From Alphaproteobacteria bacterium (GTDB taxonomy: Bacteria > Pseudomonadota > Alphaproteobacteria > UBA9655), in contig JAGONT010000005.1 in the NCBI GenBank assembly GCA_017992885.1, forward strand, positions 1-64,000: a stretch of 64,000 nucleotides of DNA, written 5' to 3'. Numbering within the stretch: position 1 is the first letter of the stretch; each line of letters opens with the position of its first letter. The notes below the pieces were generated by a model. The model searched no databases, was not told where the DNA came from, and saw nothing but the letters and a program-made list of their open reading frames with translations. Both the position numbers and the translations under genes were made by a program. Positions 41,610 through 50,569 of the stretch are shown piece after piece.

Positions 41610-43393
41610 AAAAGATACTCTTAAGCTTTATGGGACTATTCTTCCTTGCTTCTGTTTCTCTTGCTGCCGAATTTACGGCTTCTGTGAACCGTCATCAGGT
41701 CGCGGTAGGTGAAAATCTGCTATTGAAGCTACAATTATCTGGGGCAACGGCTGAAGGTCAACCTGAAACCTCTACGCTTAAAAACGCCTTTACCATTATA
41801 GGTCAGCAACAATCCTCTAATATAGCGATTGTTAATGGCCAGATGTCATCCAGTTCGAGCTGGCATTACACATTAGTGCCCAAAAAAGAAGGTCAATACA
41901 CCATTCCTGCTCTTACTCTTAAAAGTTCTGCTGGTACGATAACAAGCCGCCCCATAGCAATTTCTGTAAGCAAAGCTTCTTCACCTTCTTCCTCTCATCA
42001 AAAGAACGGCATTACGATCTCAGCTAAAGTAAGTAAGCTCTCTCCCTATAAAAACGAATCGATTATTTATACCGTAAAGATAGTTTCTCGCTATGACCTC
42101 GTTAATTCTAGCCTCGAAAAGATAAACGTGGAAGGGGCTATTGTAGAAGCCAATGGGGAACCACAGATTTCTGATAGCACGCAGAATGGCGAACCTGTGA
42201 AAATAATTGAGGCAACTTATATAATCACTCCCCTTAAGACCGGTAAACTAACAATTCCAGCATTCGTCATTCAAGGTCGAATGCTTGTGCATGAGAGTAA
42301 TCCATTTGATCAATCCTATGATCCCTTCACCATTTTACGGAATTTTAATAGCATCAATCCATTACGACTCGAGAATTTTGCTGTGACGAGCCAAGCCGTA
42401 ACTCTAGAGGTCAAAGAACCGATAAAGGGAATTGAACCATGGTTGCCAGCTACATCACTTACAATCTCTGAAAGTTGGGAGGATACGCAAAAAGTAAAGG
42501 TAGGTGAACCTTTGACACGCATCTTTACTATTGTAGCAAAAGGGATTGGTTCAGCCCAATTACCAAGTCTAAAAGCAGATCAGATTAAAGAAAATGACTT
42601 CAAAGTTTATGTCGATAAGCCTAATGGAGAAAGTGAAGTCAAAAATGGCATCATAACCAGTTGGCGAGAAGAAAGTTATACCCTAATCCCACAACGATCA
42701 GGTACGCTTATTCTCCCTGAAATCTCGGTTGCATGGTGGGATGTGAAGGAGAACAAAATTAATTACGCGAAGGTCCCCGCACGCACCTTAAAAGTAGAGC
42801 CGAAGATGGAGGCTCCCCCCGAAGAAAAGCCTTCACAGAAAATTTTGCCTGAGGTCAACAATGCATCACAAGCCATTATCCCTGCAGTTGCGGCAAAAAC
42901 ACAAGAAAATACAATCTTTTATGTTATTATCGCGAGTCTTCTCAGCGTGCTGTCATTTATGCTTTTCTTAGTCATTATCTTCCAGCGCAAGATTAAAAGA
43001 TTAGGTGAAAAAGTAAATCAAACTCATCCACTTGATACACCAATGATAAAAGAGGTAAGACTTTCCGCTGTAAGTCATAAAGACCTCGCCGACGTGAGGT
43101 CAGCAGCTGAATTACAACACTTTTTGCAATCCTATGCTCAACGCCATTGGCATACAGCTAAAAATGCATCTCTAGATATACTTTTTGCAAGCGCGAAAAA
43201 GCAATGTCCTGCCCTTCTACAGAAAGATATTGATTATGTTGTTACATCCTTGCACGATGCACTTTATGCTGACAAAGAGATTAATCTGGAAGATATTAAG
43301 TTGCATTGCAGGATTATGCTGCAAGCTACACAAAAAACAGTCAAAAAAACAAAAGATAAAACCAAAAAACTGCCCGATCTGAATCCCAATTAA
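41603..43393 (+). CDS. batD: BatD-like oxygen-tolerance protein
   Basis: The 596-aa protein has a signal peptide, several Ig-like beta domains (VNRHQVAVGENLLLKL, HYTLVPKKEGQYTIPAL, SYTLIPQRSGTLILP), a transmembrane helix near 435-460 and a cytoplasmic tail. It is the BatD protein of the Bat complex, which is linked to envelope stress and virulence in some bacteria. It is the last gene of the operon. Confidence 0.92.
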   Translation: MVKKILLSFMGLFFLASVSLAAEFTASVNRHQVAVGENLLLKLQLSGATAEGQPETSTLKNAFTIIGQQQSSNIAIVNGQMSSSSSWHYTLVPKKEGQYTIPALTLKSSAGTITSRPIAISVSKASSPSSSHQKNGITISAKVSKLSPYKNESIIYTVKIVSRYDLVNSSLEKINVEGAIVEANGEPQISDSTQNGEPVKIIEATYIITPLKTGKLTIPAFVIQGRMLVHESNPFDQSYDPFTILRNFNSINPLRLENFAVTSQAVTLEVKEPIKGIEPWLPATSLTISESWEDTQKVKVGEPLTRIFTIVAKGIGSAQLPSLKADQIKENDFKVYVDKPNGESEVKNGIITSWREESYTLIPQRSGTLILPEISVAWWDVKENKINYAKVPARTLKVEPKMEAPPEEKPSQKILPEVNNASQAIIPAVAAKTQENTIFYVIIASLLSVLSFMLFLVIIFQRKIKRLGEKVNQTHPLDTPMIKEVRLSAVSHKDLADVRSAAELQHFLQSYAQRHWHTAKNASLDILFASAKKQCPALLQKDIDYVVTSLHDALYADKEINLEDIKLHCRIMLQATQKTVKKTKDKTKKLPDLNPN

Positions 43394-43566
43394 TGCTGTG
43401 TTCAGTTTTTTTAGAATATTTACTTAAAGATAGATATAAAGGCTAGCTGATAAATTTTAAAAATGTAAGGATTGGTAAGGGCGCACCAAAGCTTCAGTGA
43501 GGCATGAATTATTTCTTCTTTTTTGAGACCACCTTTGTCTGTTTGGTCATGCATCCAAGATGATGA

Positions 43567-43743
43567 CAAGTATTGCTGAATCATGAATGGAGAGCCATTG
43601 ATAGTTGCTTTATCGCTTTTTTGCTTTCCTGAAAAAGAAAAGGCAATCGTTTCCTCGAGTAGAATCCGGTTGCCTGAAACTGCTGCAACTTTTGTGCTTA
43701 AGCTATGTTGTAAGGGTTATCCCAAAAAACATTTCTCATCTTA
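43567..43743 (-). pseudogene. AlaX N-terminal fragment (degraded copy of 57384-58049)
   Basis: On the minus strand the frame starts MRNVFWDNPY and, after a one-base shift, continues AVSGNRILLEETIAFSFSG, nearly identical in DNA to the start of the intact AlaX gene at 58049. Similarity stops near 43567. The middle and C-terminal parts are missing. The sequence in front of its ATG also matches that of the intact gene (CTTATGCTCCTAT). It is the second broken end of the duplicate noted at 34485. Confidence 0.88.
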
Positions 43744-43755
43744 TGCTCCTATAGC

Positions 43756-44442
43756 TTAAATTAAAAGACTCTCGTAAAAACCTCCAAAAGGAAGCGTAGG
43801 ATGCCTTATTTGGATTTCCAAAATCCAATGTCCCGCACTGATTTTTTCAGGAAACGTGTTTAACCCTTTTCTCCATCCCATATGAGGATAAGCGCCAATT
43901 AAATGGCCTGCTGGGTCTAAATTAAAGGAGTGGCCCAATTGTTCGGTACGGGTAAGGATGTAATTATAAAGCTCAATTCCTGTAGGATCATGAGTCAGCC
44001 AATAGTCTCGTCCTTCTTGAAAAATCTGTTCTGTCGCATTCAGCAAATTGATATATTCAGGATTATTTCCAAAAGCCAGAGTCAAGCCCGCATCTCCTTC
44101 AACACCGTCTTTCACAATCCCCAGGTCAATAAAAGCAATATCATTTTCTTGTAGAGTCAAATCTTCAGCTGCGACTTGATGAAACTGAAGAAGGGTATGC
44201 TTTCCAAAACGGACATAAGGAGGATGCCAAATTCGGTCAATTTTGAATTCTTGCATAAGAGCCTTAATTTTTAAAACGGCTTGGCTTTCCGATATTCCTG
44301 GATGAAGGATTGCTTTTGCTTCTTTTAAAATTGTCCACGTCAATTCAGAGGAAGATTTTACTTTTTCAAAAACTTGCGCAGATGTGTACTGTTTTGTTCG
44401 CTCCAGTCGAGATTGAATTTGAGGATCTTTTACAGTAGACAT
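43756..44442 (-). CDS. M24-family metallopeptidase-like protein
   Basis: The 228-aa protein has the pita-bread fold of creatinases and aminopeptidase P. Likely metal ligands are D106 (IDLG), D117 (GDAG), H180 (PAGHLIG), E209 (LEIQI) and E224 (FYESLLI at the end). There is no N-terminal creatinase domain. It lies between the AlaX stub and a GNAT gene, in the position held by an MFS gene in the paralogous block at 57.4-60 kb. Substrate unknown. Confidence 0.85.
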   Translation of the reverse strand: MSTVKDPQIQSRLERTKQYTSAQVFEKVKSSSELTWTILKEAKAILHPGISESQAVLKIKALMQEFKIDRIWHPPYVRFGKHTLLQFHQVAAEDLTLQENDIAFIDLGIVKDGVEGDAGLTLAFGNNPEYINLLNATEQIFQEGRDYWLTHDPTGIELYNYILTRTEQLGHSFNLDPAGHLIGAYPHMGWRKGLNTFPEKISAGHWILEIQIRHPTLPFGGFYESLLI

Positions 44443-44608
44443 AATTTAGTTTCCCTTCTGATAGAAGCTTGTCAGTAGATTGTATAAACGAATCAATCAT
44501 AGGATTGTAATTATTGTGAAGCTGTGCACTTCATAAGTAAATAGGCCAATGCACGATTTGAAGCAATTTCCGTGTTATGAAAGTGGATCGCTCTTGGAAA
44601 AATTGAAT

Positions 44609-45145
44609 ATGAACATCCTGTTTATTCCCCTTCAAGAATCACACTTTCCTCTCCTCCTGAAATGGCTTGAAGCGCCTCATGTTAAGGTTTGGTGGGATCA
44701 AGATGTTCTTTGGACGCTTGAACTTATCAAAGAAAAATATGGAGATTATGTCAAAGGATATAAGCTTGAAAAAGGGGCAAAAAAGCCCATCCAAGCCTAT
44801 ATAATTTATGGGAATGATGATTCCTTTGGTTACATTCAACTTTATAATGCTTATGATTTTTCTCGTGAAGGAAGCATTCCTCTGGAAGGATTGCAAAAAT
44901 CCCTTGCAACCATTGACATTTTTATTGGTGAAGAAGAGTATGTTGGCAAAGGTTTAGGCTCGCGCATAATGACCCAATTTTTGAAAGAATACGTGGATCC
45001 TTATTATGACGCTTGCTTGGTGGATCCGGATACAGCCAACATGCAAGCGATTCGCGCCTATGAAAAAGCAGGATTCAAAAAGATTAAAACGGTTAAAGAG
45101 GGGACAGTGACAGTGACAGGGATGGTGAGGGAAAAAAACTTATGA
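44609..45145 (+). CDS. GNAT acetyltransferase, aminoglycoside 6'-type
   Basis: From the ATG at 44609 the 178-aa product has the VKVWWDQ start region, YIQLYNAYDF, the acetyl-CoA loop EEEYVGKGLGSRIM and the C-terminal AIRAYEKAGFKKIKT, as in the AAC(6')/Acetyltransf_8 group. Antibiotic acetylation is possible but not shown. It overlaps the next gene by ATGA. Its C-terminus exists as a stub at 59581-59656. Confidence 0.85.
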   Translation: MNILFIPLQESHFPLLLKWLEAPHVKVWWDQDVLWTLELIKEKYGDYVKGYKLEKGAKKPIQAYIIYGNDDSFGYIQLYNAYDFSREGSIPLEGLQKSLATIDIFIGEEEYVGKGLGSRIMTQFLKEYVDPYYDACLVDPDTANMQAIRAYEKAGFKKIKTVKEGTVTVTGMVREKNL

Positions 45146-45459
45146 GTTTTTTTTCGTTTATAACGACATCAAATCCTGAATGGGATAAGAAAATAGCTTG
45201 TGGGATTCGTACTGAATGTGAGGGTTTACCAGGCATAAAAGCAGATTTTCAAACTCAAAGCTTTTATGTAAAAAGCGGAGAGACTTTTGCAGGAGGCATA
45301 AGTATGGAACAGCATGGAGATATCTTGTGGATTGACCCCCTCTATTTTCTTGACCCAGATGGACACAAACTTGAAATTCATGTAGGAGACTGGCAAGCCC
45401 GTATACAAGCCAAGAAAATGAACCTTGGAAGCTGGAAAGATGTAGAGTGGTTTGTATGA
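45142..45459 (+). CDS. Chimeric ORF: GNAT N-half fused to a FosA-like glyoxalase tail
   Basis: Residues 1-65 match the intact GNAT at 59654-60079 (FITTSNPEWDK, GDILWID). From residue 66 on, the sequence switches to YFLDPDGHKLEIHVGDWQAR, the C-terminal end of FosA-type fosfomycin/glutathione transferases; its metal-binding Glu would be in LEIHVGD. The switch lies at about 45336, after TATCTTGTGGATTGA, which is also present in the GNAT. Both parent domains are incomplete, so it is probably a recombination scar, though still an open frame of 105 aa. Confidence 0.8.
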   Translation: MSFFSFITTSNPEWDKKIACGIRTECEGLPGIKADFQTQSFYVKSGETFAGGISMEQHGDILWIDPLYFLDPDGHKLEIHVGDWQARIQAKKMNLGSWKDVEWFV

Positions 45460-46481
45460 ACCCTACCTCCCCCATAAATGTAGCTCTGATCGGATTTGGC
45501 TTTTCGGGAAGCACCTTTCATGCCCCTTTTTTAAGCGCTCTTGAAGATTATAATTTAGTGTATGTTATCTCTTCAAATTCTGAAAAAGTGCAGAGGTGTT
45601 TGCCGCAAGTCAGAGCTGTGTCAGATATCAACAAGGTTTTTCAGGATACAGCCCTAGATTTAGTCGTGATAACAACGCCTAATGCAGCCCATTATGATGT
45701 GGCCAAAGCTGCACTTGAATCTGGGAAACATGTTGTTCTTGAGAAACCCTTTACTCTTTATTCGAAGGATGCTCAAGATCTTATCCAGCTTGCTCAGCGA
45801 CAGAATCGCATTTTAACCGTTTATCATAACAGAAGATGGGATGGAGACTTTTTAACCATCCAAAAACTTCTCGCAGAAAAAATATTAGGCGATGTCTATT
45901 TATACGAAGCTCATTTTCACAGATACCGACCTTTTCCGAATCCTCAACGGTGGAAAGAAAACAAAGAATTTGGATCAGGGATTTTATACGATTTAGGGGC
46001 TCATTTGCTCGATCAAGCTTTGCAGCTCTTTGGTTTACCTGACGCTATTGAGGGTGACATCCTTACCCAAAGGCCTGGAGCTGTGGCCGATGACTATTTC
46101 CACCTCACGTTAAAATATGGACCAAAAAGAGTCATTTTAAAGGCCAGTAACCTTGTCTCTCATTCAGGACCGCGTTATCAAATACACGGTACTCTGGGGA
46201 GCTTTTTAAAAAGCGGAATGGATCCTCAAGAGCAAGATTTAATTGAAGGGAAAAATCCGCTTGAGATGACTTGGGGGCAAGAGAAAGCAGAGAACTATGG
46301 GATTTTGAGTTTCAATCAACAGCATACGCGAATTCCCACAATTCCAGGAAATTACGCAACCTTTTATAAATTCCTCGCTACGGCTATTTACAATAATTCT
46401 CTTCCGCCCGTCCTTCCAGAAGAGGCCTGTCAAGTTATACGACTTATTGAGGCGTGCCATGAAAGATATTATAAGGGCTAA
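45456..46481 (+). CDS. Gfo/Idh/MocA-family oxidoreductase
   Basis: The ATG at 45456 overlaps the stop of the chimeric ORF. The 341-aa protein has the Rossmann motif VALIGFGFSGSTFHAPFL, the EKPF motif (HVVLEKPFTLY) with the catalytic lysine, and a C-terminal beta domain with DLGAHLLDQALQLFG. It resembles the YdgJ/scyllo-inositol-type group. The sugar or polyol substrate is not known. Confidence 0.92.
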   Translation: MNPTSPINVALIGFGFSGSTFHAPFLSALEDYNLVYVISSNSEKVQRCLPQVRAVSDINKVFQDTALDLVVITTPNAAHYDVAKAALESGKHVVLEKPFTLYSKDAQDLIQLAQRQNRILTVYHNRRWDGDFLTIQKLLAEKILGDVYLYEAHFHRYRPFPNPQRWKENKEFGSGILYDLGAHLLDQALQLFGLPDAIEGDILTQRPGAVADDYFHLTLKYGPKRVILKASNLVSHSGPRYQIHGTLGSFLKSGMDPQEQDLIEGKNPLEMTWGQEKAENYGILSFNQQHTRIPTIPGNYATFYKFLATAIYNNSLPPVLPEEACQVIRLIEACHERYYKG

Positions 46482-46715
46482 TGAAAAATGTATGAGAATT
46501 AAGCTCGATGATTAAGCAATTTATTAAAGGAGAAGGAATTATGTCCAACGCCCTGGATATAAGCCTTTGATTAAACGTTGAAATTATGTTAATAATAAGG
46601 AATAAAGAACTTTTTGCGAGCCGAAGAGCTAGTCCCTCTTTTTATTGATATAGTTTATCTTCACCTGTAAAACCTTAAAAGAGGTCAGAAAATTCCGTTT
46701 ACACAAGAGACAGTT
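46482..46715. other. Spacer with a truncated 9-codon frame
   Basis: A very good ribosome-binding site (AAAGGAGAAGG) precedes an ATG at about 46541 that encodes only nine residues before a TGA. It may be the start of a gene otherwise lost. The end of the spacer is in frame with the TPR gene and looks like a further part of it. Confidence 0.3.
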
Positions 46716-48434
46716 TTGAAAGAAGCAGGTGAATGTACGAAAACTCAGTGCAATATCATTACCTTGTCTTTAAAAATCCTTATGGCTTCACATAAGGATT
46801 TTGAAGAACTGCTCCTATTTATCGGTTTATTAGACTCTCAACATATCCCTAGAAATCTATTAGACGCTTCTAAAAATGGTATCGTAGTTGATGATTTTCT
46901 TTATTGTTTGAAAAAAAACTCTCTTATCACAAGCGAGGCTTATACAAGTTCTCATTCCATTGCAACTTTTTCGATTCATCAGAGCACACAAAGAATTATT
47001 CTTGATCATCTTCTTTCCACTTTAGATTTAAAAAGAAAAGATGAGCTGCTTACGTCAATTTCTCATACATTAACCAATCATATAACTTCTCTCACAGATG
47101 AAGAAGATTTGGCGGGGATAAAGGCTTTACTGGGACATTGTGAAACGTTTTTAGGCCATCACACCTTGTTTTCCGCAAAAATTAGAGGTTCCATAGAAGG
47201 AAAGCTGGGAGTGATGTATTATTCCTTACGGTATTATTTTAAGGGACAACACATTCTTGAAAATAGTTTTCTCGAATTAGAAAAGAATCCTATTGAAAAT
47301 CATCGTCAAATTATTGATGTGCTCGCCTATCTCACAACAATTTATATGGAGCTTGGAAATCACGAGGACGCTCAAAATATCATTGAAAAAAGGATTGTTC
47401 CTTATAAGGTCTATTTTTCTGAAGTTCACCCTCATCTTGCACGCGCATTGACCTATTTAGGGGATGTTTCCACGATCTTAGGAAATTATGAAAAGGCTAA
47501 AACCTTGCTTGAACAGAGTTTTAATCTTTATGAAAAACACTTTCCTACCCATTATTTTTGGTTAGCGCGTACGTCCACTTCTTTGGGGAATACTTATGTA
47601 GAATTAGGAGACTACGAAAAAGCTCAAAATCTTCTTAAAAAGGCCCTTGTTATTCATAAAACCCATGCCTTAAAAAATCGTCTTGATGTTGCTTGGATCT
47701 CAACATTTCTTGCTAACGTTTATGAGAAGTTGGGAAACTATGACAAAGCCAAACAGTTACTTGAAGAAGCTATCATCATTGCTAAACAACATTTGCCTGA
47801 CAATCATATAGATGTTAGTTGGATAACTGTATTTTTAGGCAACGTTTATCGAGAGCTCGGACAGCTTGAAAATGCTCAAAATCTTCTGGAACAAACTCTC
47901 CTCATTCATAGGGAAATCTGTGGAGAAGAAAATGTGAGAACAGCATCCGTCTTAATTGCTTTGGGAAGCGTTTATAAGGATCTCGGTCAATATGAAAAAG
48001 CAAAAATCTTTCTTAACAAAGGGCTTGTTATTTATGAGAAAGAATTTGGCAATAATCATATTGAAACCGCTCGAATTTTAAGAGATTTAGGACAAACCTA
48101 TAGTCTAGAAGGCCATTTAGAATTCGCCGAAATCTTCCTGAATAAGGCGTTAAAGATATTTCGGGAAAGTCACCATCCTGAAATTTATCTATCTTTGGAA
48201 ATATTAGCTGAGCTATCCTTAAAAAAATCTACACAAGCAATGCATGAAGAAAATCCGCCATTATCTCTAAACTTTAAAAAGAAGGCCGTTGATGACTTAA
48301 CCCAAGCTTTAAAAACGGTAGAGACTTATTTTCCAATAGATTCTCCTCATCGAGAAAGGATTGAAATCAAGCTTAAGAAAACTCAAATACAGGCTCTTTC
48401 TCCCTCCTTCCTTCTTATGACTGAGTCACCTTAA
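46716..48434 (+). CDS. TPR protein, probable C-terminal part of an NB-ARC/STAND protein
   Basis: The 572-aa frame (TTG start) begins with a winged-helix-like part (ECTKTQCNIITLSLK, LLLFIGLLDSQHIPRNLLD, FSIHQSTQRIIL), as found after NB-ARC domains in amoebal-symbiont STAND proteins. About eight kinesin-light-chain-type TPRs (42-residue units with LG-x-Y-x-x-A and LLE-A) follow at about 190-490. No P-loop NTPase is present upstream; the frame is closed by TAA about 36 bp before the start. It is therefore a truncated relative or a free-standing TPR effector. No signal peptide. Confidence 0.75.
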   Translation: MKEAGECTKTQCNIITLSLKILMASHKDFEELLLFIGLLDSQHIPRNLLDASKNGIVVDDFLYCLKKNSLITSEAYTSSHSIATFSIHQSTQRIILDHLLSTLDLKRKDELLTSISHTLTNHITSLTDEEDLAGIKALLGHCETFLGHHTLFSAKIRGSIEGKLGVMYYSLRYYFKGQHILENSFLELEKNPIENHRQIIDVLAYLTTIYMELGNHEDAQNIIEKRIVPYKVYFSEVHPHLARALTYLGDVSTILGNYEKAKTLLEQSFNLYEKHFPTHYFWLARTSTSLGNTYVELGDYEKAQNLLKKALVIHKTHALKNRLDVAWISTFLANVYEKLGNYDKAKQLLEEAIIIAKQHLPDNHIDVSWITVFLGNVYRELGQLENAQNLLEQTLLIHREICGEENVRTASVLIALGSVYKDLGQYEKAKIFLNKGLVIYEKEFGNNHIETARILRDLGQTYSLEGHLEFAEIFLNKALKIFRESHHPEIYLSLEILAELSLKKSTQAMHEENPPLSLNFKKKAVDDLTQALKTVETYFPIDSPHRERIEIKLKKTQIQALSPSFLLMTESP

Positions 48435-48470
48435 ACAAATTGTTTGTCTTCTGTCTCACCATAGTAAAGC

Positions 48471-48659
48471 CTATCCATTGACTATCAGGGGAAGATTAGC
48501 CTCTTCACCTAACACTTTGTGCTCACCAGTGTGACCATTGAATAATTCTATCGTCCATTCTTGGTTATTTTGAAGGGCAAGCAAGGAGTTGTGTGTTATC
48601 AAGCCACCTAACATTGGATAATCCGTATTCTCCTGTGGCACCAAGAAGTCACTCAGGCA
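48471..48659 (-). pseudogene. Open fragment of an unrecognised protein
   Basis: A 62-codon frame without a good start encodes DFLVPQENTDYPMLGG and a tail with VLGEEANLPLIVNG ending in TAG. The composition is protein-like. There is no ribosome-binding site, and upstream there is a stop, so it is probably the end of a lost gene. Family unknown. Confidence 0.3.
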
Positions 48660-48737
48660 TTACAACATTCATCGCGGGGCGTGCTGGAAGAGGGGTGGTG
48701 AGGGGGGCAGGTATTTTTTTAAACGTGACTGCGGCAT

Positions 48738-49517
48738 TCATTCAACAAGCATCTTTTCGATAGATGTTTTGTGAGTGGTGATATAGTCAATGTCTGCCAA
48801 GTAAGTAAGATGGTGCCCATCCTTGAGAGTTGCTTCAAATGTTTTATTACCTTTTCTCGCTTCGCTGACCATAAAATCGATTAATACCTTCAACCTTTTA
48901 ATGATTAAATCTGCCAGACCACTTCTATTTTTTCCAGGTAAACCATAAGCATGGCAAAACAAGCGAGCTCTTATGATTTGCTCTTCTAAAGATCCGAATC
49001 CATCTTTATTTTTTGGATGGGTAAAGGGTGACCAGCGATAAAGGGCATAAGCAATATCCCAGGAGCGAGGCCCTGGGTGGCTGGTATCGAAGTCAATGAT
49101 CCCAATGGCTTGTTCTCCCTCTAAGACAACATTGTAAGGAGCATAATCACCATGGCAAACAACCTCCTGTGGTTCACGGCACGGAAATTGCCATGTGTCT
49201 TGACTTGCCATAGATGTTGCTAAAAAACTTTGTGAAGCATCGTGAAATTTCCGGAGGAGGTGAGCGGCAGATGTAAGGGCGTTTAGAGATGAGGCGTTCT
49301 CGCTGAGCGGATAATTGCTGACTTCCCCTTTTAAAAAGCTCACGATTTCTCGACCTGAGGGATCAAACCCTAAAGGTTCTGGTGCTGAAAAAAAACCTTT
49401 TTTTCGAAGGTGCTGAAGAAGTTTATGAACTTGCTGAGTCCATGGCCCAGCAGGTCGGTGAACACACTCACCGATATGAATGATTTGATTTTGACGTCCT
49501 CCTATAAGATAGTTCAC
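48738..49517 (-). CDS. Aminoglycoside-phosphotransferase-family kinase
   Basis: The 259-aa protein (GTG start) has the APH/choline-kinase catalytic loop VCHGDYAPYN and the metal-binding IIDFDTSHPG, with RSWDIAYALYRWSPF after it. The N-terminal lobe is short. Substrates of this family include aminoglycosides, homoserine and choline. A GNAT stub lies directly upstream. Confidence 0.88.
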   Translation of the reverse strand: MNYLIGGRQNQIIHIGECVHRPAGPWTQQVHKLLQHLRKKGFFSAPEPLGFDPSGREIVSFLKGEVSNYPLSENASSLNALTSAAHLLRKFHDASQSFLATSMASQDTWQFPCREPQEVVCHGDYAPYNVVLEGEQAIGIIDFDTSHPGPRSWDIAYALYRWSPFTHPKNKDGFGSLEEQIIRARLFCHAYGLPGKNRSGLADLIIKRLKVLIDFMVSEARKGNKTFEATLKDGHHLTYLADIDYITTHKTSIEKMLVE

Positions 49518-49525
49518 TTGACCCC

Positions 49526-49606
49526 CTACTCATCTTCGGCGAGAAGGCGTACAATTTCCGAGAGATCTGTTTCTGTTGCGCGTCTTAGAGAAAGGTTAGT
49601 TAGCAT
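49526..49606 (-). pseudogene. N-terminal stub of a GNAT gene
   Basis: A 26-codon frame reads MLTNLSLRRATETDLSEIVR and then LLAEDE before TAG. It is the typical first strand and helix of a GNAT acetyltransferase. Everything after that is missing and the sequence runs into the start of the phosphotransferase gene, so a deletion has removed the rest. Confidence 0.7.
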
Positions 49607-49611
49607 AGATC

Positions 49612-50121
49612 CTAACCCAATCTTTTCGTAAGCCATAAAACCAGATCATCATCTAAATGAATTGTCTCTCCAAAAGGCACAGATTCATAGTTATAGGTAA
49701 TTCCTCTTCCATCAGGAACATACCTCCTTTTAACATAGAGTTTTTGAGCGTTTCCATAGTCAGTGGTTAGCCCAACGCCGATGCCAACAGTAGAGTTTTT
49801 CTTAAATGCCTCGGCTTCGGCTCTATCAAGGAGAGCTGAGGCAATGCCTTGTGTTCTGAACTTTGGGAGAACATTTAAATCAGAAATTTCGGGAATGTTA
49901 TGTTCACGAAAGGGTAAATAATTGGAATGCCATTTTAGAGTTACATATCCTGCAACATTATTGTCTTTAAAGGCAATCCATACGCAGCGTTCGCCCTTTT
50001 CCTGTTCTTCAAGGTACTTTTGATAGAGAGAGGCTGGTTTGTTCCACCCTATGTCCGTAAAGGCAGAGACAATGAGGGGAATGTCTTGTTGTGTTAAACA
50101 TCTGGCCTTAAAAGTCGTCAT
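49612..50121 (-). CDS. GNAT-family N-acetyltransferase
   Basis: From the ATG at 50121 the protein has 169 residues. The GNAT core shows VWIAFKDNNVAGYVTLKW, the LNVLPKFRTQGIASALLDRAE acetyl-CoA loop and a NAQKLYVKRRYVPDG end motif. The start overlaps the end of the NUDIX gene. Substrate unknown. Confidence 0.88.
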   Translation of the reverse strand: MTTFKARCLTQQDIPLIVSAFTDIGWNKPASLYQKYLEEQEKGERCVWIAFKDNNVAGYVTLKWHSNYLPFREHNIPEISDLNVLPKFRTQGIASALLDRAEAEAFKKNSTVGIGVGLTTDYGNAQKLYVKRRYVPDGRGITYNYESVPFGETIHLDDDLVLWLTKRLG

Positions 50122-50569
50122 ACCCAAACTCTCCATAAGCTTCGCCCTTCACGTATTGCTCGATGCCAAACTTTACCACCGGAATCATGGGCTCAGGCAG
50201 CTGATTGATGTCAAACCAGTCTATCTCATCATGAAGACGGGGCTCTTTGTTAATAGGCTCACCTTCAAAATCTTTGGCGACAAAGAATAAGCTAACATCT
50301 TTCCATTTTAAGTCTGGATTTTTGAAGTGTGGAGCTTTAACAGCTACGACCGTAGCAAGAAAAGGACTCACTTCTAATCCCACTTCCTCATAGGATTCTC
50401 TGATAGCCGTTTGTCGTGGCGATTCATTTTCTTCCATCTTTCCTATAGGACAATGCCAATGATTTGGCCAGAGAGGTGCCCAATCCGCTCGACGTAAAAG
50501 CAGGATCTTTTTATCTCGGATGATCATCATATTGGGGCAAATAACGAAAGATTGTAAGGGCTGACTCAA
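50108..50569 (-). CDS. NUDIX hydrolase
   Basis: The protein contains a complete Nudix box (GKMEENESPRQTAIRESYEE followed by VGL). The likely start is a TTG at 50569 that overlaps the stop of the ABC gene (TTGA); an ATG pair follows 12 to 13 codons later. It would cleave a nucleoside diphosphate linked to another group. ABC, NUDIX and GNAT genes overlap and form one operon. Confidence 0.85.
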   Translation of the reverse strand: MSQPLQSFVICPNMMIIRDKKILLLRRADWAPLWPNHWHCPIGKMEENESPRQTAIRESYEEVGLEVSPFLATVVAVKAPHFKNPDLKWKDVSLFFVAKDFEGEPINKEPRLHDEIDWFDINQLPEPMIPVVKFGIEQYVKGEAYGEFGYDDF

